Positions 20,375 to 28,546 of a stretch of DNA of 64,000 nucleotides are shown one piece after another. The translations under genes and the position numbers were made by a program. Origin of the DNA: Lentisphaeria bacterium (GTDB taxonomy: Bacteria > Verrucomicrobiota > Lentisphaeria > Oligosphaerales > Oligosphaeraceae); the NCBI GenBank assembly GCA_024405215.1, contig JAKSPB010000001.1:48104-112103 (forward strand), written 5' to 3'. The notes below the pieces were generated by a model. It was given only the letters and a program-made list of their open reading frames with translations. It was not told where the DNA came from and ran no database searches. Every line of letters begins with the position of its first letter. The first letter of the stretch is position 1.

Positions 20375-21547
20375 TTATTTACGCACGTTTTTCGCCAATG
20401 CGTTTGCCAGCTGGGATATTTCAGGCCGGGCATGGGTTGCCATCAGGGTGATGCGGAGACGCGCGGCATTCTGTGGAACGCTGGGGTGGCGAATGGCGGA
20501 AATCAGGAATCCCTCGTGCTTCAGTTTTTTTCCGATGTCCACTGCTTTCTGGCTGTCGCCAATGATGATTGGAAAAATGGCCGAAGCGGTGGAAGGGCGG
20601 ATGCCGTGTCGACCAAGTTCCTGGAGAAAAAAGGCAATATTGTCCTGCAGTTTTTCAATGCGTTTTGGCTCGCTTTCAATGATGGCAAGCGCTTCCCGGG
20701 CGGCAGCGGCTGTCGCTGCCGGCAATGCGGTGGAGAATATGTAGCTCCGGCATTTGTTGCGGAGAAAATCGGACATGATATTTGAACAGCAGACGTAGCC
20801 GCCTTCCGCGCCCAGGGCCTTGCTCAGTGTCCCCATTAGCAAATCAGGGAATTTGCTGATTCCGAAATGTTCCAGGATTCCATGTCCAGTCTTGCCCAGG
20901 ACGCCAGTGGAATGGGCCTCGTCAATCATGGAAAACAGTCCGTATTTTTCGGCTATGTCCAGCATTTCCGGCAAGCGGAGGACATCGCCGTCCATGCTGA
21001 ATACTGCATCGGAGACAACCATTCTGTTGCCCCCGTGGAATTCCCGTACCTTGGCTTCCAGGTCTTTCATGTCGTTATGACGGTAAACGACGGTTATTGC
21101 GCCGCTGAGCCGACAGCCGTCAATGATGCTGGCGTGATTGAGCTCGTCGCTGAAAATCACATCGCCTTTGCCGCATAATGCCGGAATGATTCCGGAATTT
21201 GCCGCATAGCCAGTATTGAACAGCACAGCGGCTTCGGTGCCCTTGAAATTGGCCAGGGCGCGTTCCAGTTCCCTGTGGGGAGTCTGGGTCCCGGTGGTCA
21301 GGCGCGAACCGCAGCTGCCGACGCCATAACGCGCCAGGGCTTTGCCGGCGGCTTCAACCAGCCGTGGATTCCCGGCCAGCCCCAGATAGTTGTTGGAGGC
21401 GAATTGCAGATATTCCTTGCCTTCGAGAATGACATGGGAATCGGCGGGAGACTCCAGGCAAATTTCCTGACGAAGCAGGTGCTCTTGCTTGAGGCGGGCA
21501 AGGGTGTCGCAGATGCGTGATTCCTTGGCTGATTTCAGGTCTGTCAT
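20375..21547 (-). CDS. bioF: 8-amino-7-oxononanoate synthase
   Basis: A PLP enzyme joining pimeloyl-CoA and L-alanine in biotin synthesis. SNNYLGLAGNPRL, GSCGSRLTTGT, DELNHASIIDG, DEAHSTGVLG and the PLP-lysine site GTLSKALGAEGG (Lys about 243) are all present. The ATG at 21547 (MTDLKSAKES, 390 residues) is preferred; a GTG at 21556 in the same frame is possible, and bioW stops at 21560, so either start keeps the genes tightly coupled. It is the last gene of the bioB-D-A-W-F operon. No terminator is obvious after it before the metallophosphoesterase promoter region. Confidence 0.95.
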   Translation of the reverse strand: MTDLKSAKESRICDTLARLKQEHLLRQEICLESPADSHVILEGKEYLQFASNNYLGLAGNPRLVEAAGKALARYGVGSCGSRLTTGTQTPHRELERALANFKGTEAAVLFNTGYAANSGIIPALCGKGDVIFSDELNHASIIDGCRLSGAITVVYRHNDMKDLEAKVREFHGGNRMVVSDAVFSMDGDVLRLPEMLDIAEKYGLFSMIDEAHSTGVLGKTGHGILEHFGISKFPDLLMGTLSKALGAEGGYVCCSNIMSDFLRNKCRSYIFSTALPAATAAAAREALAIIESEPKRIEKLQDNIAFFLQELGRHGIRPSTASAIFPIIIGDSQKAVDIGKKLKHEGFLISAIRHPSVPQNAARLRITLMATHARPEISQLANALAKNVRK

Positions 21548-21559
21548 AGTTTGCACTTT

Positions 21560-22279
21560 TCATGCGCTAATGATGGCTGGGACGCTTTCGAGGAAGTCGA
21601 TTGTCTTATGAACATCCTGCTGCCGTCCCCGGTAGAGAAATATGCGTCCACCGGCAGGATTGCCATGTGTTTTCAGTGGGGAAATGCGCACATAGCCGAT
21701 GGACCGCGCGGCGATATACCCGGTGACGTAATCTGGATCGTCGGAAATACATAATTCTGCAATAATTCCCGGGGCATTCGCGACCTTGGTGGCCAGCACA
21801 AGCGCCTCTGCGAAATGGTTCTTTCCGGCAGTGCAATTTGGCGTATCGCTGTCCATGCGTGTGGCGCGCACTCCGCGTTCCTGGTCTGGTGAATAGTCTT
21901 CCAGGCTGTCGGCGTCCAGAAGCATGGCGCCCCGCATGCCGCGCAGTGATTGCAGTCGTTGGACAATTTCAGCGGACCGCCGGATTCCCATGCTTTCAAG
22001 AATGTCCCGCATTTTCCGCAGGCCGTCTGATGGGGTTTCGGCAATGACGGAACTGACAGGCAGGGCTTTCAGATGGATTATTTTTTCTTCCGCCAGTTTT
22101 TCCACCTTGAAATTGATGAAGTCTGGTTCTCCGTTGGCATGGTGCATTGCCCGTTTCAGCAACGCGTCAAGAAAACTGGGAAGCAGAGAGGCGGGGAGAA
22201 TCTTTTCGGCTCCGGAAATATGGCGTTCCTGCCGGCTTGCGCGCATTTTCAGGGAATAAAGCGGTTCAGGTTCATGCAT
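21560..22279 (-). CDS. bioW: 6-carboxyhexanoate-CoA ligase (pimeloyl-CoA synthetase)
   Basis: Activates pimelate to pimeloyl-CoA with ATP, feeding bioF. The start MHEPEPLYSLKMRAS at 22279 overlaps the end of bioA by 8 bp; the longer frame adds residues antisense-like to bioA. The BioW signature YSLKMRASRQERHISGAEKIL at the N terminus, SSVIAETPSDGLRKMRDIL in the middle and the GGRIFLYRG end are recognisable; 239 residues is the family size. Its presence means the cell expects free pimelate rather than making pimeloyl-ACP by the BioC-BioH route; neither bioC nor bioH is seen here. Confidence 0.92.
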   Translation of the reverse strand: MHEPEPLYSLKMRASRQERHISGAEKILPASLLPSFLDALLKRAMHHANGEPDFINFKVEKLAEEKIIHLKALPVSSVIAETPSDGLRKMRDILESMGIRRSAEIVQRLQSLRGMRGAMLLDADSLEDYSPDQERGVRATRMDSDTPNCTAGKNHFAEALVLATKVANAPGIIAELCISDDPDYVTGYIAARSIGYVRISPLKTHGNPAGGRIFLYRGRQQDVHKTIDFLESVPAIISA

Positions 22280-23528
22280 AGGCCAGCATCTCCATTGCGC
22301 GGGCAATGCGCTCCAGTTCGTCGTCCCTAGTTATGAATGGCGGCATGGTGTAGATGAAATGTTCCTCCGGACGCAGCCAGACTCCGGTTTTCAGCACAAT
22401 TTTTTGGAGCGTCTCTGCAGTGGGAAGATGGCGCACATCCAAGACCCCGACCGCCCCCAGGATTCGCACGTCTGCCACGTTTGGGCATTGACGGCAGGGA
22501 GCCAGGGTTTGCCGCAATTTTGCTTCAATGCGCGCCACTTCCTTTCCCCAGTCTGCGGATTGCAGGATTTTCAGGGAAGCGCAAGCGGCGGCGCAGGCCA
22601 GGGGATTGGCCATATACGTCGGACCGTGGAGCAATGTCGGTATGGGCTCGGCAATTTGGGTGGAGGCGATGGCGCAGGCAAAGGTGATGTTCCCGCCGGT
22701 CAGCGTCTTCCCCAGGCAGAGAATATCCGGCACGACATTTGCGTATTCCATGGCGAACAGCCGTCCTGTCCGCCAGAAGCCGGTGGCAATTTCGTCAAAG
22801 ATCAGGACGATTCCCAAGTCATTGCAGGTTTTTCGCAGGTTGCGCAGATATTGCGGGTGATAGAACCACATTCCGTTGGCTCCCTGGAAAATCGGTTCCA
22901 GGATGACAGCCGCGATTTCCTGGCTGTGGCTATGCAGCATTTCCGCCATTGGCGCAAAGGACTTTTCATCCCATGGCGCGTCAAAGCGGCAACTGGGTTG
23001 TTCGACAAAGAATTGTCGTGGCAGCACGCCACTGAAAATTTGGTGCATGCCGCATGGATCACTGACCGACATGGCGCCGATGGTGTCGCCGTGATAGCCC
23101 CCGCGCAGGGCCACGATGCGCGTGCGGGTGGTTTTGCCCTGGGAAATCTGATATTGCAATGCCATTTTCATCGCACATTCCACTGCGATGGATCCGGAAT
23201 CCGCATAGAAAATGTGTCGGAGACTGTCTGGAAGCAATGCCAGGAGCGCCTCTGCACACTGTTGCGCCGGCTCGTGGGTCAGTCCCCCGAACATGACATG
23301 TGCCATTTCGGCTGCCTGTTCGCGGATGGCTTCCACAATTTCCTGCCGCTGGTAGCCGAAGGAGGCGCACCACCAGGAAGAAATGCCGTCAATCAGGCGC
23401 TGGCCGTTTTGCAGAACGATATGGGTTCCGTCTGTGTGGTGGACATCGCAGACTGGCGGCGGGTTGTGCATGGAGGCGTAGGGATGCCAGATGTGCTCGC
23501 GGTCAATGGAAAAGCCTTTTGTGTTCAT
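22272..23528 (-). CDS. bioA: Adenosylmethionine-8-amino-7-oxononanoate aminotransferase
   Basis: A class III PLP aminotransferase that uses S-adenosylmethionine as amino donor to make 7,8-diaminopelargonate. 418 residues. The BioA pattern begins HIWHPYASMHNPPP, with GISSWWCASFGYQ, YADSGSIAVECAMKMA, GYHGDTIGAMSVSD, the PLP-binding FDEIATGFWRTG (Asp245) and the Schiff-base lysine in CLGKTLTGGN (Lys274). The start ATG overlaps the bioD stop as ATGA, showing translational coupling. Confidence 0.96.
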   Translation of the reverse strand: MNTKGFSIDREHIWHPYASMHNPPPVCDVHHTDGTHIVLQNGQRLIDGISSWWCASFGYQRQEIVEAIREQAAEMAHVMFGGLTHEPAQQCAEALLALLPDSLRHIFYADSGSIAVECAMKMALQYQISQGKTTRTRIVALRGGYHGDTIGAMSVSDPCGMHQIFSGVLPRQFFVEQPSCRFDAPWDEKSFAPMAEMLHSHSQEIAAVILEPIFQGANGMWFYHPQYLRNLRKTCNDLGIVLIFDEIATGFWRTGRLFAMEYANVVPDILCLGKTLTGGNITFACAIASTQIAEPIPTLLHGPTYMANPLACAAACASLKILQSADWGKEVARIEAKLRQTLAPCRQCPNVADVRILGAVGVLDVRHLPTAETLQKIVLKTGVWLRPEEHFIYTMPPFITRDDELERIARAMEMLAYA

Positions 23529-24217
23529 TTGCCAATCTCTCTGAATATTGCTGAAAAGTCGACGGTCGGCGGATTTTCAATCTTCACGCGTCCCATGGAG
23601 ACGAACGGGGCGTCAAAACCGTTTTTCTTCATGCTGTTTTGCATAATGTGGGGCGAGTCGGCATCTATCGGCGGTGCAGCGTCTTCTGAATAGTTGTAGA
23701 CGACGCCAGCCAGCGCCATGTGACGTCGGGCCAAGGCCTCCAGCGACAAAATCGTATGGTTGATTGCTCCCAGCTTCCCGGAAGTTACCAGAATGACAGG
23801 CCAACGACGCTGCTGAACATAGTCGATGGTCAGGCAATTTTCAGTGAGCGGTACAGCCAGCCCGCCGGCGCCTTCAACCAAGGTCGCGTCGTAGAGTTTT
23901 TCCACTGTTTCGACGGCGCGGCTGATGGCCTTTAGGTCGACAGTTTTCCCCTCCAGGGCGGCGGCCAGATGAGGCGAAGCCGGATAATCGAAAATCTGCG
24001 GTGCGGTCAGGCGGCTTTCGTCTTCTGGAAGCGGCGGAATTCCCATGAGCCGCCGGTGCAGGTCCAGATCTTCCGAATAGCCGTGGCATCCGGTTTGAAC
24101 CAGTTTTACGGTGATGACCCGCCTGCCTGCCAACTGCAGGTGGCGCGCCATCATTCCCGTGGCCACGCTTTTGCCGACTCCGGTGTCGATTCCGCTGATA
24201 AAATATGTATCGCCCAT
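23525..24217 (-). CDS. bioD: Dethiobiotin synthetase
   Basis: Closes the ureido ring of dethiobiotin using CO2 and ATP. The 230 residues include the N-terminal P-loop ISGIDTGVGKSVATG (residues 8-22), KLVQTGC, the acidic VEGAGGLAVPL loop that binds substrate, and LVTSGKLGAINHTIL. The usual SPHLAA motif (YPASPHLAAAL) is present. An AGGAGA lies just upstream of the ATG. The gene begins 8 bp after bioB and overlaps bioA by 4 bp. Confidence 0.95.
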   Translation of the reverse strand: MGDTYFISGIDTGVGKSVATGMMARHLQLAGRRVITVKLVQTGCHGYSEDLDLHRRLMGIPPLPEDESRLTAPQIFDYPASPHLAAALEGKTVDLKAISRAVETVEKLYDATLVEGAGGLAVPLTENCLTIDYVQQRRWPVILVTSGKLGAINHTILSLEALARRHMALAGVVYNYSEDAAPPIDADSPHIMQNSMKKNGFDAPFVSMGRVKIENPPTVDFSAIFREIGK

Positions 24218-24225
24218 GGCGTCTC

Positions 24226-25206
24226 CTAAAAATCCGATAATTGGCGTGAAAACTCCTGGTCGGCGGCGATATCCCGTCCGCGTGTCGTGAGGTAGCCGCC
24301 GGTCATCAGTCCGTTGAGTCCGGATAGCATCAGCAAGCCCTGAAAATCCTTCATCACCGTCTCCCGCCCCGCGCAGAATTTCAGCATTTTCATCGGATTG
24401 ATCAGGCGGAAGAGGGCAAATGACTTTGCTGCCTCTGCGGGAGCCAGCGGTTTTTGCCCTTCCAGCGGCGTCCCTGGAATTGCCAGCAGAATGTTCAGCG
24501 GCGCGCCTTCCACATCCAGTTCCCGCACCGCAAAGGCCAGGTCAATGCGTTCCTTCCAGCTCTCGCCCAGCCCGAAGATTCCTCCCGTGCAGTTTGCTAT
24601 GCCGTACTTTTTCATCAGGCGTATGGTTTCTATTTTCTCTTCTACCGCGTGGGAGGAGGCAACAAGTGAACTATACGCAGCCGGCGCCGTTTGCAGGTTC
24701 ATGTTGTAGCGCCGTGCATGGTGCGCGGAAAGCAGTCTCACACATTCTTCCGAGAGGATGCCAAGGGAAACGCAGAGATACATGTCCGGCAATTCCGCGT
24801 GGATAAGGTCAAGCGTCTCAAGAATTGTCATGAAATCGTGGTCGGGCCTCTGCCAGCCGCGTCCGCTGGTCACATATCCGAATGTCCGAATTCCAGCATC
24901 GTAGACTTTCCGCGCCGCCGCCAGCGCCTCTTGCGGTGAGAGAAGCGGATAGGTGGCGATGTCGGTCGAATGGCAGCCGCTTTGGGCGCAGAACCGGCAG
25001 TCTTCGCTGCATTTGCCCGACTTTGCATTGATGATGGAGCAGCTGTGCACGCCCGGCGCGTATTTCTGCTGGACTTTATGGGCCAGGGAGAGCAAATCCA
25101 GCAGGTCGCCGCCGTTGATTTCACGGCTCAACGTCAAGGCTTCTTCCTTGGAGAGTGCTTCGCCGCGCAGGACTTTGTATGCGTTTTCTATCAATGGATG
25201 CATCAT
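24226..25206 (-). CDS. bioB: Biotin synthase
   Basis: A radical-SAM enzyme that inserts sulfur into dethiobiotin. The start MMHPLIENAYKVL at 25206 gives 326 residues; the longer frame runs into the divergent LysR promoter region. The SAM cluster motif is SGKCSEDCRFCAQS (Cys66, Cys70, Cys73). YNMNLQTAPAAYSSLVASSH carries the Asn-x-Asn region near the substrate, and NCTGGIFGLGESW and GLMTGGYLTTRGR are conserved. The second-cluster Cys and Arg ligands are represented by Cys in CVSLGILS, the Cys in NCTGG and an Arg near the C terminus. It is the first gene of the bio operon and faces the LysR-type regulator across 136 bp. Confidence 0.96.
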   Translation of the reverse strand: MMHPLIENAYKVLRGEALSKEEALTLSREINGGDLLDLLSLAHKVQQKYAPGVHSCSIINAKSGKCSEDCRFCAQSGCHSTDIATYPLLSPQEALAAARKVYDAGIRTFGYVTSGRGWQRPDHDFMTILETLDLIHAELPDMYLCVSLGILSEECVRLLSAHHARRYNMNLQTAPAAYSSLVASSHAVEEKIETIRLMKKYGIANCTGGIFGLGESWKERIDLAFAVRELDVEGAPLNILLAIPGTPLEGQKPLAPAEAAKSFALFRLINPMKMLKFCAGRETVMKDFQGLLMLSGLNGLMTGGYLTTRGRDIAADQEFSRQLSDF

Positions 25207-25342
25207 GGTCGTCTTCCGTCTGCAATGCCGTTTTTTTGTAAACTGACATACTATAAGAGGCGCGTGCCAGAAATAAAAATTATAATTGTTTATGAAATGA
25301 TAAGCATAAGTTATATTATGCGGAGAATCGGGAGACGGCAAG
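25207..25342. promoter_or_regulatory. Divergent bioB / LysR control region
   Basis: This 136-bp AT-rich interval separates two divergent starts and contains several A/T dyads, for example TTATAATTGTTTATGAAATGATAA and neighbouring ATAAG/CTTAT pairs. LysR-type regulators usually bind T-N11-A dyads in such shared promoters. I could not fix -35/-10 boxes with confidence, and no BioR-type TTATCTATAA or clear BirA palindrome was seen. Confidence 0.5.
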
Positions 25343-26251
25343 ATGATTGAACAATCCATAAGAATATTTCGGACTGCCGCGCGGGTCAGGAACTTCACCG
25401 AGGCTGGCGCGCTGCTTGGCATGACGCAGTCCAACGTAACTCAGCAACTGGCCAAACTGGAGCGCAGGTTGCGTTTGCCGCTCTTTCGTCGGAATGGCCG
25501 CACCATGGAGCTGACCAATGCGGGACAGGTGCTGCTGGATGAGTGCGAGCATCTTTTTGAGGTGGAAAAGGACATTCTGCGAAAACTGCGGAATGCGGAA
25601 AAGCATTTGCAGAACTATTCCGTCGGCGGAACTCTGACCGCGGGTTCTTACCTGCTGATTGGAATGAACACGGCGTTTTCGCGGGAAAATCCCAACGTCT
25701 CGCTGCAATTGAAGGTGAATTCCCTGGCGGTTCTGCTGCCACAGCTGTCCGCGGGAGAATTGGAGCTGGTTCTGACCGACGAACCTTACGATCGGCAATA
25801 TCTGCTGTCGATTCCATATTGTCTGGACCGCCTCTTTCCCGTCTATGCGCCAGGCGTCTTGCGGACTGGAATTTTCTCTCTGGAAGAATACATCCGCTCC
25901 GGACGGAAAATTGTCCTGGACGGCTTCGGCGGTTGCGTCTTCAGGGTTTTCCGGCATTTTCTCCAGGAGCGCCATTTGCCGTTTCCGGAGGACGAACAGG
26001 TGGTTGAAGCGTCTTCGTCGGAGGTGGCGAAACAACTGGTTCAGGCTGGGCAGGGCATCGGCATTTTCTCCAGTCTTGCCGTGGAGAACGAATGCAAGGC
26101 AGGCGTGCTGAAAATGGCCGCGTTTGCCGAAGGACAGATGAGACGTCCCGTGGATTTCATCTATCTGCCAACAGCCAACAAACAGTTCGTCCGCGATTTC
26201 ACCTCCTTCTGCCTGGGCCACCGCGGCGCCTCGCTTGGCGTGGGAAATTAG
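25343..26251 (+). CDS. LysR-type transcriptional regulator
   Basis: A 302-residue protein with an N-terminal winged HTH (about 1-60: FTEAGALLGMTQSNVTQQLAKLE, RRLRLPLFRRNGR), a linker helix and a periplasmic-binding-protein-like effector domain (about 90-295). LysR regulators commonly control the divergent gene and repress themselves, so the bioB-D-A-W-F operon is the likely target; the effector might be biotin, pimelate or an intermediate. In most bacteria the operon is controlled by BirA, BioR or BioQ, so a LysR-type control would be less usual. The link is by position only; the HTH family call is firm. Confidence 0.9.
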   Translation: MIEQSIRIFRTAARVRNFTEAGALLGMTQSNVTQQLAKLERRLRLPLFRRNGRTMELTNAGQVLLDECEHLFEVEKDILRKLRNAEKHLQNYSVGGTLTAGSYLLIGMNTAFSRENPNVSLQLKVNSLAVLLPQLSAGELELVLTDEPYDRQYLLSIPYCLDRLFPVYAPGVLRTGIFSLEEYIRSGRKIVLDGFGGCVFRVFRHFLQERHLPFPEDEQVVEASSSEVAKQLVQAGQGIGIFSSLAVENECKAGVLKMAAFAEGQMRRPVDFIYLPTANKQFVRDFTSFCLGHRGASLGVGN

Positions 26252-26530
26252 GCAGGACGTAATGGTGGAAGCGGCGTTTCGCAAGGTATACTACCTGAAT
26301 CCGGGAAGTTCCGATTTCTCTTGAAAAATCCCGTTGCAGAATAGGTGAATTATCTGTAAAAGCTGTTGATTTTTAAATATTTCTATAACTTTTACGGAAA
26401 AAACTTGCTTTTCCTTTTGCTTGCTGGGTTCCCTCGGGGAGGACATTTGAGGCTATGTTAGTTGATTTCCTTATAGCAATACCTGTTCAGGAAAGACGCC
26501 TTGAACCACGAATGAACACGAACGGCGTCC

Positions 26531-26644
26531 AGGTTGGCGGTCCACGAAGGACCGGCGTTTTCTTTCTTTCGTCCGGCGGAAAGACTCTTGGTTTTTCCGC
26601 CGGACGAAAAAGGGAAACTGACGTTTCGGCAGCGTCGCCAACCT
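26531..26644. repeat. Nested inverted-repeat element in a 500-bp gene-free stretch
   Basis: The interval 26252-26752 has no convincing gene. Within it, a perfect 16-bp inverted repeat TTTCGTCCGGCGGAAA (26567-26582) pairs with 26594-26609 around an 11-base loop. Outside this, AGGTTGGCG (26531-26539) pairs with CGCCAACCT (26636-26644). A CCACGAATGAACACGAACG stretch precedes the outer arm. The nested fold resembles a palindromic intergenic repeat (REP or MITE-like) more than a simple terminator, as no T run follows. Upstream (26340-26440) is AT-rich with nothing recognisable. Confidence 0.6.
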
Positions 26645-26752
26645 GAATGGACAAGGTGATGATTGATGTCCATTGGTGTATTTTGGCAGTTCTGCAATTC
26701 CGTTCTGAATCGTAACAATCCGAGAACTTTTTCCCCTTCGTTGGTGGTTTTC

Positions 26753-28540
26753 ATGTCAGCTGTTTCTTTTAATGCTACCGCTTTTTCGTTGCTGCAGCGC
26801 TGGTGCGACGCGCTGATTGCCTACCAGGTACAAAAACATGCGGATCCTCGTGTGCGCGGGGCGCTTCTGTGTCCTGCCTGCGGCGCCCAGCATGGCCGTA
26901 TCGGCGACATGGTCCTGCCCATGACCTGTCTTTGGCGCATCACGGGCGAATCGCGCTATCTGGAAGCCGCCTGCCTGGCCCTGGACTGGCTGGAATGCAC
27001 CATGCTTCGTCCGGACCAGGGGTACCGCAACGATTACAAGGAAGCCTGGTCTGCCATCACGGTCTTCGCGCAGATCGCCTTGGGCCATACGCTGGAGTAT
27101 TTCGGACAGTTCCTTCCTGCGGAATTGCGGACGAAATGGCAGCGGATTTTCCAGCGTCAGAGCGAATATCTTTATGGCTATTTCCACGAAAGCGACCGGG
27201 GCGCCGTGGTCAACTATCCGGCATCGTATTGTCTGGCCATGATGCTGGCCTGGAAGCTCTTGGAAAAAGAAGAGTATCGCCAGTCCGCACAGGCGAAGGC
27301 CAAGACGCTCTATGACCATTTCCTGGAGGACGGGATGCTGTCGGGAGAAGGGCATTCCTGGGATACGCCTACGCAGCGTGGGTGCCAGCCGGTGGATCTG
27401 GGATACAACCTGGAGGAATCGCTGCCGAATCTCTGCGAATACGCGGAGCGTTCCGGCGACGAACGGATGAAGCTTCTCGTGGAACGTTCTGCGCTGGCGC
27501 ATCTGGAGTTCGTGCTGCCCGATGGCGGGATCGACAATTCCATGGGATGCCGCTCCGCCAAGTGGACCTACTATGGGAGTCGCACTTCGGATGGCGCCCT
27601 GCCTCTCTATGCCGCATACGCCGTCAAGAATCCCGTCATGGCGCGGGCTTTGCGCGTTACGCTGGAACTTTACGCGCGATGCACCTCTTCCGAAGGCCTC
27701 CTCTACGGCGGATTGATGTATGCAGAGGCCGGCGAGGCGCCGTGCATTCATCATACGTTTATCCACGCAAAAGCATTGGCCATGGTTCTTTGCGCCAATC
27801 TTCCGGACAATCTGCCGGAGGCGCCGCTGCCCCGGGAAACCGCCCGGGGCGTCAGGACCATCCGCTCCCTGGACACCCGTCTGGCCGCTTTTGGCCCCTG
27901 GCGGGCGTCTTTCTCCGCCAACGATTCCTTTACTAGGGTCCCCGGGACGTTTGTCGGCGGCGGAAGCCTCGCCATGCTCTGGCATCGGAAGCTTGGCGTG
28001 GTCTGCGCGGCGACCATGTCGCGCTATGGCTGTGTGGAGCGAGTGAACATGCAGGACCTGTATCATGAGCAGAAGGTCCTTTGCATGACTCCGCGCATCG
28101 AGGACCAGAACGAATTTTCCAGCACGGCGGACGGTCGGGTAACCGTCGAGGCCAATGTCCTGCCGGATGCCTTGGAATACACTGCGAAAGGGCATCTGAC
28201 GAAGGACATTCCCGCACTGCCGGTCAGTGCGCCTTTCTGCCTGCGGTATGGTCTCAAGGCCAGTGGGTTGACGATTTCCGCCTCGTCGGAGAATGCCTTC
28301 CGTTACGTGCTGCCCGTGGTGGCGGCCATGACCGACCAGGTTGTGCTCCAGGAGAAAGAGGCTGTCATTCGCCGTCCAGAAGGCACAATCCGCATCACCG
28401 CCTCGAAACCGCTTGCGCTCTTGCGCACTTCCCGTGGGGACCGGGCCTTCTCGCCCATCGCGGGCCTCCTGTGCGCCTGTTTCTACGTGGAAGGCGCGGC
28501 AGGGGAGACAATTGATTTGACGCTGAATGTTGCTGAATAG
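26753..28540 (+). CDS. Uncharacterised alpha/alpha-toroid-like protein of a glycan cluster
   Basis: The start chosen is ATG at 26753 (MSAVSFNATAFSLLQRW, 595 residues); an in-frame extension to 26663 looks non-coding. There is no signal peptide. Residues about 20-400 are helix-rich with repeated aromatic patterns (YLEAACLALDWLEC, GYRNDYKEAWSAITVFAQIALGHTLEYF, GEGHSWDTP, DNSMGCRSAKWTYYGSRTSDGALPLY), as in the (alpha/alpha) toroid of heparinase-like lyases and GH88/127-type enzymes. Residues 400-595 look like a beta-sandwich. A CPACGAQHGR motif near residue 40 might bind metal. I do not recognise a named family. It is followed within 6 bp by a GH39-like gene, so it probably acts on the same glycan; an enzyme role is inferred. 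Confidence 0.7.
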   Translation: MSAVSFNATAFSLLQRWCDALIAYQVQKHADPRVRGALLCPACGAQHGRIGDMVLPMTCLWRITGESRYLEAACLALDWLECTMLRPDQGYRNDYKEAWSAITVFAQIALGHTLEYFGQFLPAELRTKWQRIFQRQSEYLYGYFHESDRGAVVNYPASYCLAMMLAWKLLEKEEYRQSAQAKAKTLYDHFLEDGMLSGEGHSWDTPTQRGCQPVDLGYNLEESLPNLCEYAERSGDERMKLLVERSALAHLEFVLPDGGIDNSMGCRSAKWTYYGSRTSDGALPLYAAYAVKNPVMARALRVTLELYARCTSSEGLLYGGLMYAEAGEAPCIHHTFIHAKALAMVLCANLPDNLPEAPLPRETARGVRTIRSLDTRLAAFGPWRASFSANDSFTRVPGTFVGGGSLAMLWHRKLGVVCAATMSRYGCVERVNMQDLYHEQKVLCMTPRIEDQNEFSSTADGRVTVEANVLPDALEYTAKGHLTKDIPALPVSAPFCLRYGLKASGLTISASSENAFRYVLPVVAAMTDQVVLQEKEAVIRRPEGTIRITASKPLALLRTSRGDRAFSPIAGLLCACFYVEGAAGETIDLTLNVAE

Positions 28541-28546
28541 AACGCC

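Noticed and set aside
25207..25434. N-terminal extension of bioB by 76 codons
   Set aside because: It reads through the divergent LysR promoter and start region and is not similar to biotin synthase.
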